This document shows, piece after piece, positions 46,543 to 57,959 of a stretch of DNA of 64,000 nucleotides. The notes under the pieces are model-generated. The model was not told the DNA's origin. It worked only from the letters and a program-made list of their open reading frames with translations, and did not search any database. Made by a program: the position numbers and the translations under genes. Position 1 is the first letter of the stretch, and each line of letters starts with the position of its first letter. Source of the stretch: Tetracentron sinense (Eukaryota; Streptophyta; Magnoliopsida; Trochodendrales; Trochodendraceae); NCBI GenBank assembly GCA_015143295.1, contig JABCRI010001478.1:62001-126000 (forward strand). The letters run 5' to 3'.

Positions 46543-46714
46543 GGTACTATGTAGGTGGGCCAACCCCACATGTTCCATCTAAGTGCATACTAATCGATTA
46601 ACTAACTAGAAATTATTCTATAACTAAACGTTGTTTGTATCCGAAGAAAACATGACCATAAGTATATAATGCTACAAATATTTGTGTGTGTGTGCGTGCT
46701 TGAACCTTTTTCTT

Positions 46715-46893
46715 TTTTGTAACAGAGGGTGTCTCAAGGCTTTCGAGCCAAGGACTAGTCCCTTCGAGTATCTGCACTGATCCATTCGGAATTTTCCCTA
46801 AGGATACCAGGGTAAGTCGAGGAGTGGGAGTGAAAACACAACCACAAGGAGCAAACCCGAGACGCTAGCTAACTGCACCAACCCTTGGTGGGT
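46715..46893 (-). mobile_element. tRNA-derived SINE (Au-like)
   Basis: The minus strand starts GGTTGGTGCAGTTAGCTAGCG, then TCTCGGGTTTGCTCC, which fits the A-box and B-box head of Au-like plant SINEs, and runs to a T-rich, GTAACAGAGGGTG stretch at the low end. The tail is beside a (GT)n tract at about 46682. Confidence 0.6.
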
Positions 46894-46894
46894 C

Positions 46895-48217
46895 AAATGT
46901 TTTCCGGTATTTCTACTAGATAAGTCCATTTTTTCAGAGAGTTGGTAACCTACTTCCCCAGTCCTACAATTTAGGGGTGCACATGGTTCGGTTTGGGTCG
47001 GTTCTAAGAAATTTTGGGACTGAACCGTCGGTTCTCGATTCTAAAAAAACCAACACAAGACCAAACCGTAGAGCTCGGTTTGAAAAAAACCAACCCAGAA
47101 CCAAACCGAAGAGCCTCGGTTCAGTTCGGTTCTACCCACGGGTCCTAATGTCGAAAAATTTTGGGCCCAATGATGCGTGGGCTAGACCATCAAGGCAATA
47201 ATGACTTGGCCCCTATAGATCAGCATGGGATCTGTGTGGCTTCTCCAAAGGCTCAAGCCCATTTACATGGGGTCTCTATAAGGAATGAAAGGGTTCTAAA
47301 AAAAATATTATAGGCCAGACCGGTTCGGTTCGGTTCTCACATGGTTTTCGGTTCGCGGGTTTCACATTCGGTTCTAGTTCGGTTCAGTTCGGTTCTCGGT
47401 TTGGTTCGGTTTCAAATTTGAACAAACCAGAACCGAACCGAAGAAAATCGGTTTACGTAAATTAGGAAAAAACCGAACCATGGTGGTCAGTTCAGTCCGA
47501 TTCATAGTTTGACCCATACCCATGTGCACCCCTACTACAATCATGTGCACATTGGGGATCAACCTCAACACACATAATGTAGTCCTTAGGAGAAAATCGA
47601 TGAGGGCGGGACTTGAACTGAGGCCTAATGTATGAAGACCTCTAAGCTTTACCACACATTTAAGGTTGCATCTTCACATTTTTTTAGTATTTCTAACAGT
47701 AAGCCAATTTTTATTAGAGGGTTGGTAACCTACTTGCCAAGTTCTACACCTATGCGTGCATTGGGGATCAACCTCAACACACAGTGTAGTACTTTTGGGA
47801 AATTCGATGAGGGAGGGACTTGAAAGTTGGCCTAGAATATGAACACCTCTAGACTTTACTACTCAATCAATGTGGTACCTCAAAAAAATTGGTAACCATG
47901 TAAGGCCATTTTTCCTGAGCTCTTGCCAAGTCATACACCAATGTGCGCATTGCAGATCAACCTCAACATACATAATGTAGTCCTTTGGAGAAATTTGGTG
48001 AGGGTGGGACTTGAACGCAGGCTTAGAGTATGAACAACATCTCTAAGCTTTATCACTTGATCAAGGTGGCAAATTCAAATATTTTGGTGTTTCTACTAGG
48101 TAAGCCCATTTTTTTCCAGAGTTGGAAACCTACTTGTCAAGTCCTACACCTATGTGCACATTGGGGATCAACCTCAACATACATAATGCATTACTATGGA
48201 AAAATTCGGTGAGGGCA
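46895..48217 (-). repeat. Tandem array of ~195-bp SINE-like units
   Basis: Four units (about 46895-47685 including an insert, 47686-47888, 47889-48082, 48083-48217) share 'CTACTAG(G/A)TAAG(C/T)CCATTTTT', 'TTGGGGATCAACCTCAACA', 'GGGACTTGAAC' and 'CTCTAAGCTTTA'. Read on the minus strand each has GTGGTAAAGCTTAGAGG and AGTTCAAGTCCC, resembling SINE A- and B-box regions. The first unit is split by the hAT-like element at 46972-47534; the last is cut by an LTR. Confidence 0.65.
46972..47534. mobile_element. Non-autonomous hAT-like element with GGTTCGG repeats
   Basis: Ends TAGGGGTGCACATGG and its perfect inverse (15 bases). Flanking 8-base copies CTACAATT (46964-46971) and CTACAATC (47535-47542), one mismatch. 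The body is full of GGTTCGGTT / AACCGAACC words on both sides. The uninterrupted version of the target is visible in neighbouring tandem units (GTCCTACACCTATG). Confidence 0.85.
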
Positions 48218-49591
48218 TATAGAGCCCCGGAAATTTGAGTGCACTGTTGTGAAATAGTGTGATGAATAGTGTCGTGATTAGTACCCATGTGTAGGGCTTG
48301 TGAAGGCCTAAGGCTTTCCATGTATCCTGGGTTTTTGTGATAAGGGAAATGAGGGTTTTATGTGGGTGTGTTGGTTCTCAAAACAAGAGTATAATAATAC
48401 TCTATGGGTTTAAAAACAAAGGAGTATAAAATACCCTAGGTGTGTAATGAGTGTAAGGATCAAAGGGTTAAAAATACCCTGAGTGCCAAAAGGTAAGAAG
48501 AAGGGGGCCAAAACAGGGCAGTCCAGTCGACCCATCAAGTGGTCCGGTCGACCCATAGGCATTTGGTCGACCGACCCTAGATCCGGTCGACCGATCCCCC
48601 TCCCATTTTTGTATGGGGTTTTCGAGCAGTGGGTTGCCAAAGGTCCGATCGACCGACCCTAAGGCCGGTCGACTAATCCTCTACCTTTTTTCTTTTGGCC
48701 GACCTTTTGAGATATTTTAAGGGTCTTTTAGGATTTTGGTAAACCCCAAACCCTTATATAAGCCCCAATTCGTGGTCTAGGGTTTACACTAACCCTAAGA
48801 GAGAAAAAGAGAGGGATTTTGAGAGAGAAAAGGGAGCTCTTGGGTTGGGTTTAAGATCAAAAGTGAAGCTGGGTTTTGCTTCTCAAAGGCCGGATCTCGT
48901 TTTCTCAAGCCTTCTTCAACTTTTCTAAAGCGCTAGATCGAAGGGAATTGGTCTCGAAAGGTAGATACATTCTACTACATAGTTTTGATATGGATTCTTT
49001 AATAAAAGGATTGGTTGAATGGATAGTTTTGATGAAAAATATAAGAAAAAGAAAAAGGGAATGTATGGTTTCCATGAAAAATAGTAGATATTCTATACTA
49101 TATAACTTTGTTATTATTCTTTAACAAAGAGCAAGATGAAAAGTAGTAGATACACTCTACTCACTAGCTTGTTATGCATGTTTTGATAAAAGAAGAGATT
49201 GGAAGTATGGTTTTGAAGGAAAAGTGTGTTTTTAACTAAGAAAAAGATGAAGTGTATGGATTTTGATGAACTTGGGATTCTAAACCAAGTATATGTATGT
49301 TATTTGGATGATGAGATGTAAAGAACCCTATGTATATGCCTATGTAATCGTTTTAAAAGAGATAGAAAAGTATGTGCCATGTGTTATGTGTTTCAATTGC
49401 CTACTATGTTCACTCACAATTGCCTATGTACACGATGTTTGCATGATCAAGTGAAATGAGAGGAGTTATCGCTAAGAATGGTTTTGCTCAAAGTATATGT
49501 GACTCAGTGTTTCTAAGAAAAGAATCAATGTTTTATAAAGAAAGAATTGATGTTCTATGAGAAAAGTAAAGAATAGAAAAGCAAGAAAGGA
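48218..49591 (+). mobile_element. Partial gypsy-type LTR
   Basis: Begins TATAGAGCCCCGGAAATTTG (probably a decayed TG start), has a GGTCGACC palindrome cluster (48528-48680), TATA box TTATATAAG (48754-48762) and a GAGAGAAAAAG leader. The 3' end is not recognised; it seems to be cut by the next LTR. Layout resembles the solo LTR at 25253-27598. Confidence 0.5.
48528..48762 (+). promoter_or_regulatory. LTR promoter with GGTCGACC palindrome cluster
   Basis: GGTCGACC at 48546-48553, 48565-48572 and 48583-48590 (the last inside CGGTCGACCG), with GTCGAC or near forms at about 48530, 48648 and 48665. TATA box at 48754-48762, about 90 bases past the last copy. Confidence 0.65.
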
Positions 49592-51791
49592 TGTTAGTAT
49601 ACTTAGACTAGGTACGGATACTAGTTTCCACAACATTTCAGGTTAATCCAATAAGAATTGAGCTTTATAGAATTATTCAAAGTTCAATGGCAAAACTGTA
49701 AATATGATGAATAGTAATTGTGTGAATAGTGTTTTTGTGAATAGTGTTTTTAACAATTCTTATCACTTTCCAACTCTGGTATTGCCTATATAAGGACCTT
49801 AACTCATGAATTTTAGGTATTCTATCATTCTAAAACTTATTAGAGAGAAAAATTGAAGAAAAAACTAGGATTTCTCAAGGAGTTCTCATTAGAGAAGAAT
49901 GGAGAGAAAAGTTGTCTTTGAAAGCACTAAGAGGAAAAATCAAAGGTTTTGCAAAGAGAAGAGCATGAAGGCTTAGATTGAGCTCGTTCGCAAGCGTAAG
50001 ATCGTAGGAAAACGATCAAGAGAGGTAAATAACTTGCCCTAGTTCTCAATTTAATAACTATTAATCTAAAGTATGAAGTTAATGATAAGATCTATGTAAA
50101 GAACATGATTAATAAGAAAATCAAATGATTTTGATCACCCCTCGTGCAATATCTTCATGAATAACGTAAATATGGATTTCATTTCTATCAATATGATAGT
50201 CATTGATGTAAATAAGAAGAAACTGTATAAATTTCAAAGTAAGAAATAAGACAAAGTATGTTATATTATGTATATCTCTTATGAAAAATTTATATGATTT
50301 TTAGAGATGTTCTCTTTATGATTTTTATTATGTATATCATCAACAAGGGGAAATGGAATGAAATTTGTGATGTATGGATTGAGAATTGAGGGATGGATGA
50401 ATTTATGGAGTTGAATGGAATGTATGAAATAATTGAATGACGGATGTAGATTCTTTGTGAGATTAAGGTTACATGTTAGTGTATTTTGTGGATATAATCT
50501 ATGAGAATTATGATTGATAAATTATGTGATGTAATTATGATATGATATTGATCTTGATTTAAAAAAGGGAGTCTTGATATTTAAATTAGATTATGAATTA
50601 TGCATAGAAAATAAATTGTGATTAAAGCCTGTTAAATTACTGGAAGTATGAACGTTGTTGTGTGTTTATTTTTATGTTGTTATACATGATATATTATTGG
50701 GTAAAGGAATCTTTGATGAGAGTCTTGCTTGCTTAGGTCAGGTTAACATAGTGGAATGAGACGCTATGATGAGATTTCCTATGTCCTTTGACTGACAGTC
50801 TTATAATTTAACTAAGGGTATATTACCGTGCACTCATTCAAGATAATGAACATATACAAGCATAATAAAAAAGCAAGATTAGAAGTATTATACAAGTATA
50901 CACGAAAGCGATGAATGCATGATTGAGTTTTGCACTGCCTGAGTACCAACAAGCCTAAGATCAAGATAAGACAAGTCATATGCACCGGATAATGTGTAGG
51001 TAAGTCGTATACACCAGATAATGTGTAAACCATGTAGTACCTCGGTAAGTAGGGTATATGTTAATCTCTACTCAATATATGGGATAGAGTTATTTTAAGT
51101 TATTGCACAGTGCATATTGGTTGATTTACTCATGAAAAAGGAGACAAATCAGAAAAGTAAGACAAGTCAAGTAATAAGACAAGCAAGATAAATAAGAAAG
51201 ATAAGTACAAGTGAGTACATGAAAGAATTGAAATAAAAAGATATTTCTGCACTCTAATTTACTTATGTGAATTGTAAGTGAACTGTTACTTGTAAGCATG
51301 TTATCGTTATGATATTGTTTATTATGGATTGTTATATATGAGGAATAACTTGTTACTTAACCAATAACTTTGTTGTCGGCAGGTTCAAGATTTGATATTT
51401 GTGCTCAGGAGCCTTGAGTTGAAGAAAAATACGTAAGGAAGATCTTGCAGGTGATTATCCTAAAGAGGAACAAGATTTTGATTGATGGTCTTACTGTTAT
51501 TTTAGTTTATTAGAAATTGTTTAAATTCTAGAGAGATTGTAATTGACTTATTATGGATTTATGTTTTGATTTAATGGATGGTTGAAAATCACGAGGATGA
51601 TTCTGATTATTTATGTTCAGTTTAATTACAGATTTTAATTGTTTTCAGTTGAAGTATTAAATGTTATCTCACCGAAGAAATATTGAGGTCCATAATTTAG
51701 TATGTCTTTAATGCTTCTAACAAGATGGTATGGTAAGTAAGTCACGTGCCAAAGATCTCACATTCTCCTAGGGGGATTTTGGGGCATGACA
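49592..51791 (+). mobile_element. Gypsy-type LTR, about 2.2 kb
   Basis: Ends GGGGGATTTTGGGGCATGACA (51791), like the solo LTR at 25253-27598, and has its own TATA box CTATATAAGG (49786-49795) preceded by GATGAATAGT / GTGAATAGTG words, then a GAGAGAAAAATTG leader. The start is approximate and no target duplication was found. Confidence 0.5.
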
Positions 51792-52023
51792 CACACACCG
51801 CGTGTCGGTTGGCCTTCTGGACAACTGTCTGTCGTCTCAACTGTTTATCAACTCAAATCGCGAAACTGTAGCTTGTTTAGTGTCCAAAACCAAGAAATTT
51901 GTGGGTTTTACAAATTTTTTCCAAACTTGCTTTTTTACTATCAAAACTCAACAAATTTGCCCGAAATTCCTACAGCAGGTGCCGGACTGTCCCTATTTCA
52001 TCACCATCGGACGTCGTTTCGCA

Positions 52024-52078
52024 CCACATGGGCATGCCCATGTGGCGCCACATAGGCAAGTGTGTTGCCTATATAAAG
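52024..52078 (+). promoter_or_regulatory. 22-bp perfect palindrome next to a TATA box
   Basis: CACATGGGCATGCCCATGTG (52025-52044) extended by C/G on each side, so 52024-52045 is perfectly self-complementary. The TATA box starts 24 bases after it. A half-copy GGCGCCACATAGGC follows directly. Confidence 0.7.
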
Positions 52079-52464
52079 AGGGACCCCCCCTCAATTTTCC
52101 CATTTTCTCAAAGCACCGAAGTGCTGCCCGAATAGAGAGAGAGAAGAGAGAGAAAGAGGAGAGAGAAAGTAGAGAGAGAAGGAAGAAGGGAGTCTACCTT
52201 GGGGTTGATGGTCGTTCCCGATGTGTTGGTGATGTCCGTTTTCCTTCCCGAAGCCTTGGAAAAGCATGTAGTGGGTAAAATCCCTTTCCCTCTCTTCTAT
52301 CTTTCCTAATTTAACCTATTTTTCTATGTGGAATGGTGTGAATGTTTGTGGTATGGATGAAAAAGGGTTCGAGAGTCGTTATATGATGTGTGGATGGGAT
52401 GGGTTTGGGAGGGAGGTAGCCCTCGGTTTCAGATTGTTTACTGCTCAAAATTTCGACTTAGAGT

Positions 52465-52620
52465 GAATTACGATCGATTGTACTGAAGTGGCGATCGATC
52501 ATAGGCATGCAGAAGGCGTGCGATCGATAGTGCGATCAATCGTAAATAGGTAGATCACTTAGGTTTTGTCAAATCCCTAGGCAATCGATTGCACTCTAAG
52601 GGTGATCGATCGCAGACACT
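52465..52620 (+). repeat. CGATCGATCG-type palindrome cluster
   Basis: Words include ACGATCGATTGT, GCGATCGATCA, GCGATCGATAG, GCGATCAATCG, GCAATCGATTGC (52581-52592, perfect) and TGATCGATCGCA. Same core as at 1701-1833. Confidence 0.65.
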
Positions 52621-52818
52621 TACGAAAGCCTAGATTCTTTATGTTTCATGTGATGTTGGCTTGACACTTGTAAGACAATGGAAGGGTCCATTGGCCTGGG
52701 TACATTCCCCAACGGGACAGTACACTCTCAAACTTGGTCCATGGGGGTGAGGCCCAACCATTACAGGTATTTCAAATAAGGCTTGATGTAAACAGGGTTG
52801 TCATGTGGTTAAAACACC

Positions 52819-54047
52819 TGATGAGTGTGCAAAAGTACTCTCAAAACTAGTTATTTTGTAACCCTTTAACGTCCTTTCTAGTCTGAATTCAGGATTTAAA
52901 GTCTATATTCTAAACTTGTTTCCTCATTTATAGATTATGAATTCTAAGCTTTTTTATGTTATTTCATGTAGGAAATTCAAAGTAAATAATTTTCATGGAA
53001 ATCAAGAGATAAAGCCCAATTCCAAGAAGCCAAGTCTCAAGTCAAAGAGTTAAAGCACAAAGTCAAAGCCCAAGACCAAGTATAGAAAGATTCTCTCACA
53101 CATGAGTGGAGAATTGTAGCAAGATATGGATGAATGTGATTTTGGCATAAAAAAGATGAAACTCTTTGAATTAGAAATAAGATATGTGCTATATTAATGT
53201 TTCTATTTTAGAAAAAGGAGAATGCCTATTTTGGTCACGGGAACTCTCTATTTTGGGCGGATTTTAGAATTCAAGAAAGGAGCTTAATGAAAATCAATTA
53301 AATCTACAACAAAAGCAAGGAATTTTGTGGATGGCTAGAGGAGTGCTATTATTTAGCAACCAATTCTCAAAGAAGAAGGAGGAATTCCCAAATTTCAGCC
53401 AATCTGGATATTACTTACTAATTTGCTCGTAACTTTTTACTCAAAAATCTGATTAAGGCAATGTCAGATGTTTTGAAAAGCACATTCAAAGGGGAACAAA
53501 ATTGTATTTCACGAAGATCTTCAAGTTGAGGGAAAGTATTATGTTGGTTGGATTTTGTAATTAGAAGTTTTCATTTTGCTTAGTTTCATTTTTCTTCTTT
53601 CCTTTAGTCTATATAAACCTAGAGAGGGTTGCTATTAGAGCATCCAATCCAATCTTCTCCTCTATTTTCTTAGTATTATTTTAGTTTTCTCTCTGTGTGA
53701 ATTGCTAAATCCCTAGCCTTAGCTAGGGTGGAATTCTCTTAATGAGGTGATGTTAGTTTGATTTAATCCAATTAGTGTTTTTAACGTTTATGATTTCTAC
53801 ATTAATTGTTCTTCTTGTTTGATCTCTCTTTGAATCTCTTGGATTTAAACTTTTTCACGAGTTCAGTCAGGCTTTTCTCGTAATTGAGTAATAGTTTTTA
53901 ATTTTTCAAACAAAGAACTTTCATCTTAGTGGATAGTATTCTTTGCTAAGGTATTGTCTCCAGGTATATCGTCGTCCTCGAGTTTTTCCGATAAAGTGTG
54001 GGCTTGGGTTAAAACTTGTTTTGAATAATTGATTGTGTTGCCCATAT
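52819..54047 (+). mobile_element. LTR, probably gypsy
   Basis: Starts TGATGAGTGTGCAAAAG, comparable with TGATAAGTGC of the LTR at 1478, has TATA box TCTATATAAACC (53608-53619), a leader with CTCTCTGTGTG, and ends near GATTGTGTTGCCCA. No duplication of the target recognised; the right end is approximate. Confidence 0.45.
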
Positions 54048-54079
54048 ATTGACCCTAGAGGAGAGGAGATTAGGGTCTA

Positions 54080-55467
54080 TGTAAATTAAAAACTATTTTT
54101 TTCTTTTGAATGCGGAATGAGAAAGCAACTTAATAGTTCTAAAATATATGCAATAGAGAAAGTAAAGTGGAGAGTTAGAGAGAGCAAACACTCAGTCTTT
54201 GTTCATGAGGTTCGATAACTTGTCTACGTCCCCGCCTTTCAGCTTCCAGCTTCAAGGATTCACACGATTTTTATTCCCAAATCCATTAGACTACTTTTAG
54301 GCGAGTCCTAACCTTTACAATCTCTCTTCACAGGTTGAGATAGAACCCTTCTTTGCAAGAGCACAACCCACTCTTGACTTCTTTGAAGCAACAGCTTCAA
54401 TTTGCAAGAATCCAAAGATTCTTGACTTCTCTTTTATAAAGATGTTTTTAGATTAGTAATCTGAAATAAATGCTCCTGATATGAGCTGGATAAGAGTGGA
54501 CAAAAACTCTAATAAAATATCTCAAATAAATGGAATTGAATAGCTCAAATTAGAATTTGAGGATTTCTAAGTGTATGATCGATGATGAAATCAATGTAAG
54601 CAAAGAAGTAGATGATTGGAGTTATTGCAATGATCAAGTGTTCTATTTTGTTCATAAATGAACTCCTTTTATAGCTCATGATCCAATATAACCGTTGGTG
54701 AAGTATTAAATGCAAATAAAGCCGTTGAAAAATAGTCGTTACAGCGTTTTCAAGATCAGGCTTCAATTCGTCGATGAAACTAGGTCACCCAGTTCATTTC
54801 GTCGCCGAATACAAAAACAGTAAGCTCAAGAATTTTTCCTGTCGCCATTTCGTCGCCGAAGTCAGATCACCCATGTGATTTCATCGATGAAATCAGAGCA
54901 AACTCTGCTTTTCTTATTTTATTCAGACCTTGATAATGGGAATGAATTCGTAGGTCATTTGACTTTCCTTTAACATGATTTTTATGAATTCCTAGGTTCT
55001 TAGAATGATGTCCAATATATGTCTTAGGCTCTTATGGTCAATCAAAGTATTTTGAGCATTCAACTTACCATACTTTGAGGACTTCTTACATAAGTCCTAG
55101 ACACTCTCATAAGAAACAAAAAATACATTCATATACTTTTTGAGAACTGGTCTTCGACTTGTTCTTGGATCTTATGATTTGACTTTGTCTTCAAGAGATC
55201 CTTTTCTTTATTGGAGATCCGATTTGGACTATGGATATAATCATGAATCTTTATTTTAACTTGAGTCCAATAGCTTGAGTTGATCATTCACTTTTGATAT
55301 TCTTTGAATGATTTCCATACTTTTTGCCTTGAGTGACGTGTTAACTTTCTTATAATATGAAATATTCAAGCACTTAATAGAATCATTAGTATCATAAATT
55401 TCATTTCATTATTATGTTATTATCAAAATTATTAAGGGAACCCAAGGTTATAACCTTGAGGCTAACA
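54080..55467 (-). mobile_element. 3' LTR of the SIRE-like element
   Basis: 1388 bases. On the minus strand it starts TGTTAGCCTCAAGG right after a polypurine tract (AAAAAGAAGGAGAT), and ends TAATTTACA at 54080. TATA box CTATAAAAGG at 54665-54674. Two more AGGGGGAGC tracts lie upstream at about 55516-55570; repeated tracts of this kind are known in SIRE elements. Confidence 0.75.
54665..54894 (-). promoter_or_regulatory. LTR promoter with TTTCGTCGCCGAAA-type palindromes
   Basis: Upstream of the TATA box (54665-54674) lie TTCGTCGATGAA (about 54766), TTTCGTCGCCGAA (about 54799 and 54848) and the perfect 18-base palindrome GATTTCATCGATGAAATC (54877-54894). The same words recur at 57960-58140 in the same element. 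Confidence 0.7.
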
Positions 55468-55876
55468 ATCTCCTTCTTTTTGATGATGACATAATAATGT
55501 AATGAAATGGGATTGAGCTCCCCCTCAGAATATATTTTTAATAAAGTTTTGAGGTTAGCTCCCCCTAAACATATGCATTTATATAATTTGTAACAAATTT
55601 TAACTTAGATGTATATTTTAGTCATTTCAAGAGATATTTCATAATGGTTTAACCCAAGAAAAGTTCCACAATGGTAATTATCATATTTTCATTTTTCATT
55701 AATAATAACAAGTTAAAACAATCAAGAGAAGTTTCATGATAAAACTTAACAAGATAAATTTTGAACCAAGAGAAGTTCCACAAAGAGAATTTTATAAATT
55801 TTTCATTACATTACATTTCTTCTCCCTCTTGGCATTATCAAAAAAGCATAACAGAACAAAAAAGAATTGAATACAA

Positions 55877-57763
55877 CTATTGCTCCTGGTCTTGCTTCTT
55901 CCTTAGCTTTTGCAAACGCTTTCTAATAATAGTGCCCTCACTATCACTGGAGTCACTGGAGCTAGAGACTAAGGAATGGATGATGGGGGTTTGGGATCCA
56001 GATGCTTCTAGTTGTGCAGGCTTAGACTGTCCTGGCCTCTTGATCTCAAACACATGTTGAGTCTTGATCTTCACTACCTCAAGAGACAAGTCTGCTACTT
56101 GAGAGGCCATCTAGTGAATAATGGGGGCCTGGGCTCTTAGAAGGGAAGACATTTGGGAGATGAGTGGACCTTGAGTCCTGATCTGCTTTTCAGTGAAATT
56201 TGTCTTTCCTTTGAGCATACTCACCCCATTACTCAGCTGCAAGCCTTGCTCCATAGCATCTATAGCTTTCCTTTCTAACGGGGATAGAAGGGAATCTACC
56301 TTGTTCTTGGTCACTTCTCCCGCTATACTCATCTCATCCAAATAAGGGTCCAAAGACTCAACACTCTTCTTGATCTCACCCTGGATGTTGTCCATCCTAG
56401 ACTCAAGTGAGGTTAGTCTCTCTTTGGTGTCTGACTTGAGGCTCTGTAAGCTATCTCTGGCCTCTACCTGAAGAGCTGTCATATTGGCTTTGCTCTCTAC
56501 CATGAATGAGAGCATAGAATCTCGCATATCAGCATAAAACCTCAACTGACTCTCTCTCTCATCCCCAGCTGGAACTGCTCCAAGCTGGTAGCTATGGAGG
56601 TTATCTGCCCTGACATCAAGCTCAACTGATCATCTGATGCTGAAGGGGTCTGCTGGGTGGCTTAAAATATGGTCCTGAATCCTCAAAATGAGGTGAGTCC
56701 TGTCTCTAATGAGAATACTCAAGAATCTCAGCCTCTGCCATAACCTCAGGCCACTCAGGCTCTGCCACTATCTCTGGCTCTACCTCTAGTGCTGCTGTTG
56801 AGGAGGGAGGGATGGAGTCGGAAGCAGGAGTAGGAGTGGAAGGAGGATCCAAAGATGGCTGACTAGAGGGTTAGATGGAGGAAGGTTTAAGGATCCAGTC
56901 CTTCAAGGTATCATGCCATATATAGCCCATCATTTGAATGGTAGCCTTGCTATAGATGGTAAAGTCATCAGCATTGACTAGGTCTGTATAAGAGGAAAGA
57001 GGAATTTTGAAATGTTTGAAAATTTTTGTCAAGACTTGACCAAAAGGAAGACATCCTGACTTTCTTTTATGAGCATCATCCATGCAATGGACAATGATAT
57101 ATGAGAGGTCGATGGCTGTGGAAGTGAGAATACACCACATCAGAAAGACATTAAAATAAGTCAAGTATTCCCTCCCACCTGCTCTAGGGACTAGGTCATA
57201 AGTGATAATATGGTGGATTAGTCTAGAGGTCAAGGTGAGGTCTTTGACTTTGGGTTGGAAGAGTGTAATGATGTCTTGGTTGATGCACATGAATTTGAGT
57301 GCCTCTATCACATCAAACCCATCAAACTTGGTCCATTGCCCATTGACAAAGGATTGGAAAGAACATTTTGGGATTTTAAGAATAGATGAAAGATTTTCTA
57401 AATGAAAAGCAATTTCTTTCCCATGGAGGTGATGATTTGGGAGGAATGATTAAATTTGAAGTGAGTATAAAAAATCCGAACAAGTTTGGGATACATGGTT
57501 TCATTTGAAGAAATAAAAGAATCTCATTTAATGACTGAAAACAAAGTATTGATGACACCTAGACCATATAGCTCTAGGTTGACAAAGTTCACAACCTTAC
57601 CGTATATGGGAGAATGAGAGAGGAACTTTTCTCAGAAAATCTTCTTGTACTTGGTTGACTTGAACTTGGCTGGAGCAAACGAGGAAACTACTTCTTTTCC
57701 ATTGGAAGTACGAGCTCTCTTCAATGGTAGTTCTTCCGATGTGGAATTCATGCGAGGAGGCAT
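55877..57763 (-). mobile_element. Extra gene of the SIRE-like element (plant transposon-protein domain)
   Basis: Region 57311-56871 reads LVPRAGGREYLTYFNVFLMW, CILTSTAIDLSYIIVHCMDD and KRKSGCLPFGQVLTKIFKHF, which matches the 'putative plant transposon protein' domain seen in many plant repeat-borne genes of unknown role. Downstream (56545-56111) is a long heptad-rich coiled coil, and 56110-55877 is a Ser/Asp-rich tail ending in a basic patch (RKRLQKLRKKQ). Upstream (from about 57763) is a basic, Ser-rich start MPPRMNSTSEELPLKRARTS. A few breaks separate these parts; fossil. Its place, between pol and the 3' LTR, is that of the env-like gene of SIRE elements, but no signal peptide or membrane span is seen. 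Confidence 0.6.
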
Positions 57764-57959
57764 TTTGATTTGGTGAAAGTGTGAATATTAGGTTAAGAAA
57801 TGATTTTAGAATGATTTGGGATTGATTTGAATCGAAATGGAAGGGTTTTGGATGAATGATCAATGGAATAGTGAAAGAGGAGGGAAAACCTAGCTTGGGT
57901 GTTTTTGAGAAATGATTTGAAAAAATCAGATTTGGGGGCTTTAAATTCATACCCACGAT

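Larger units (their letters stand above)
51792..52818 (+). mobile_element. LTR-like promoter fragment
   Basis: A TATA box CTATATAAAG (52069-52078) with a 22-base perfect palindrome immediately upstream (52024-52045) and a long GAGAGA leader (52132-52190). Farther on, 52465-52620 has a CGATCGATCG-type palindrome cluster like that of the LTR at 1478-2798. Boundaries of any element were not found. Confidence 0.45.

Noticed and set aside
51802-52278. 158-codon plus-strand open frame before and after the palindrome
   Set aside because: It spans U3, the TATA box and a GAGAGA leader; the Arg/Glu-rich part is just the GA tract.
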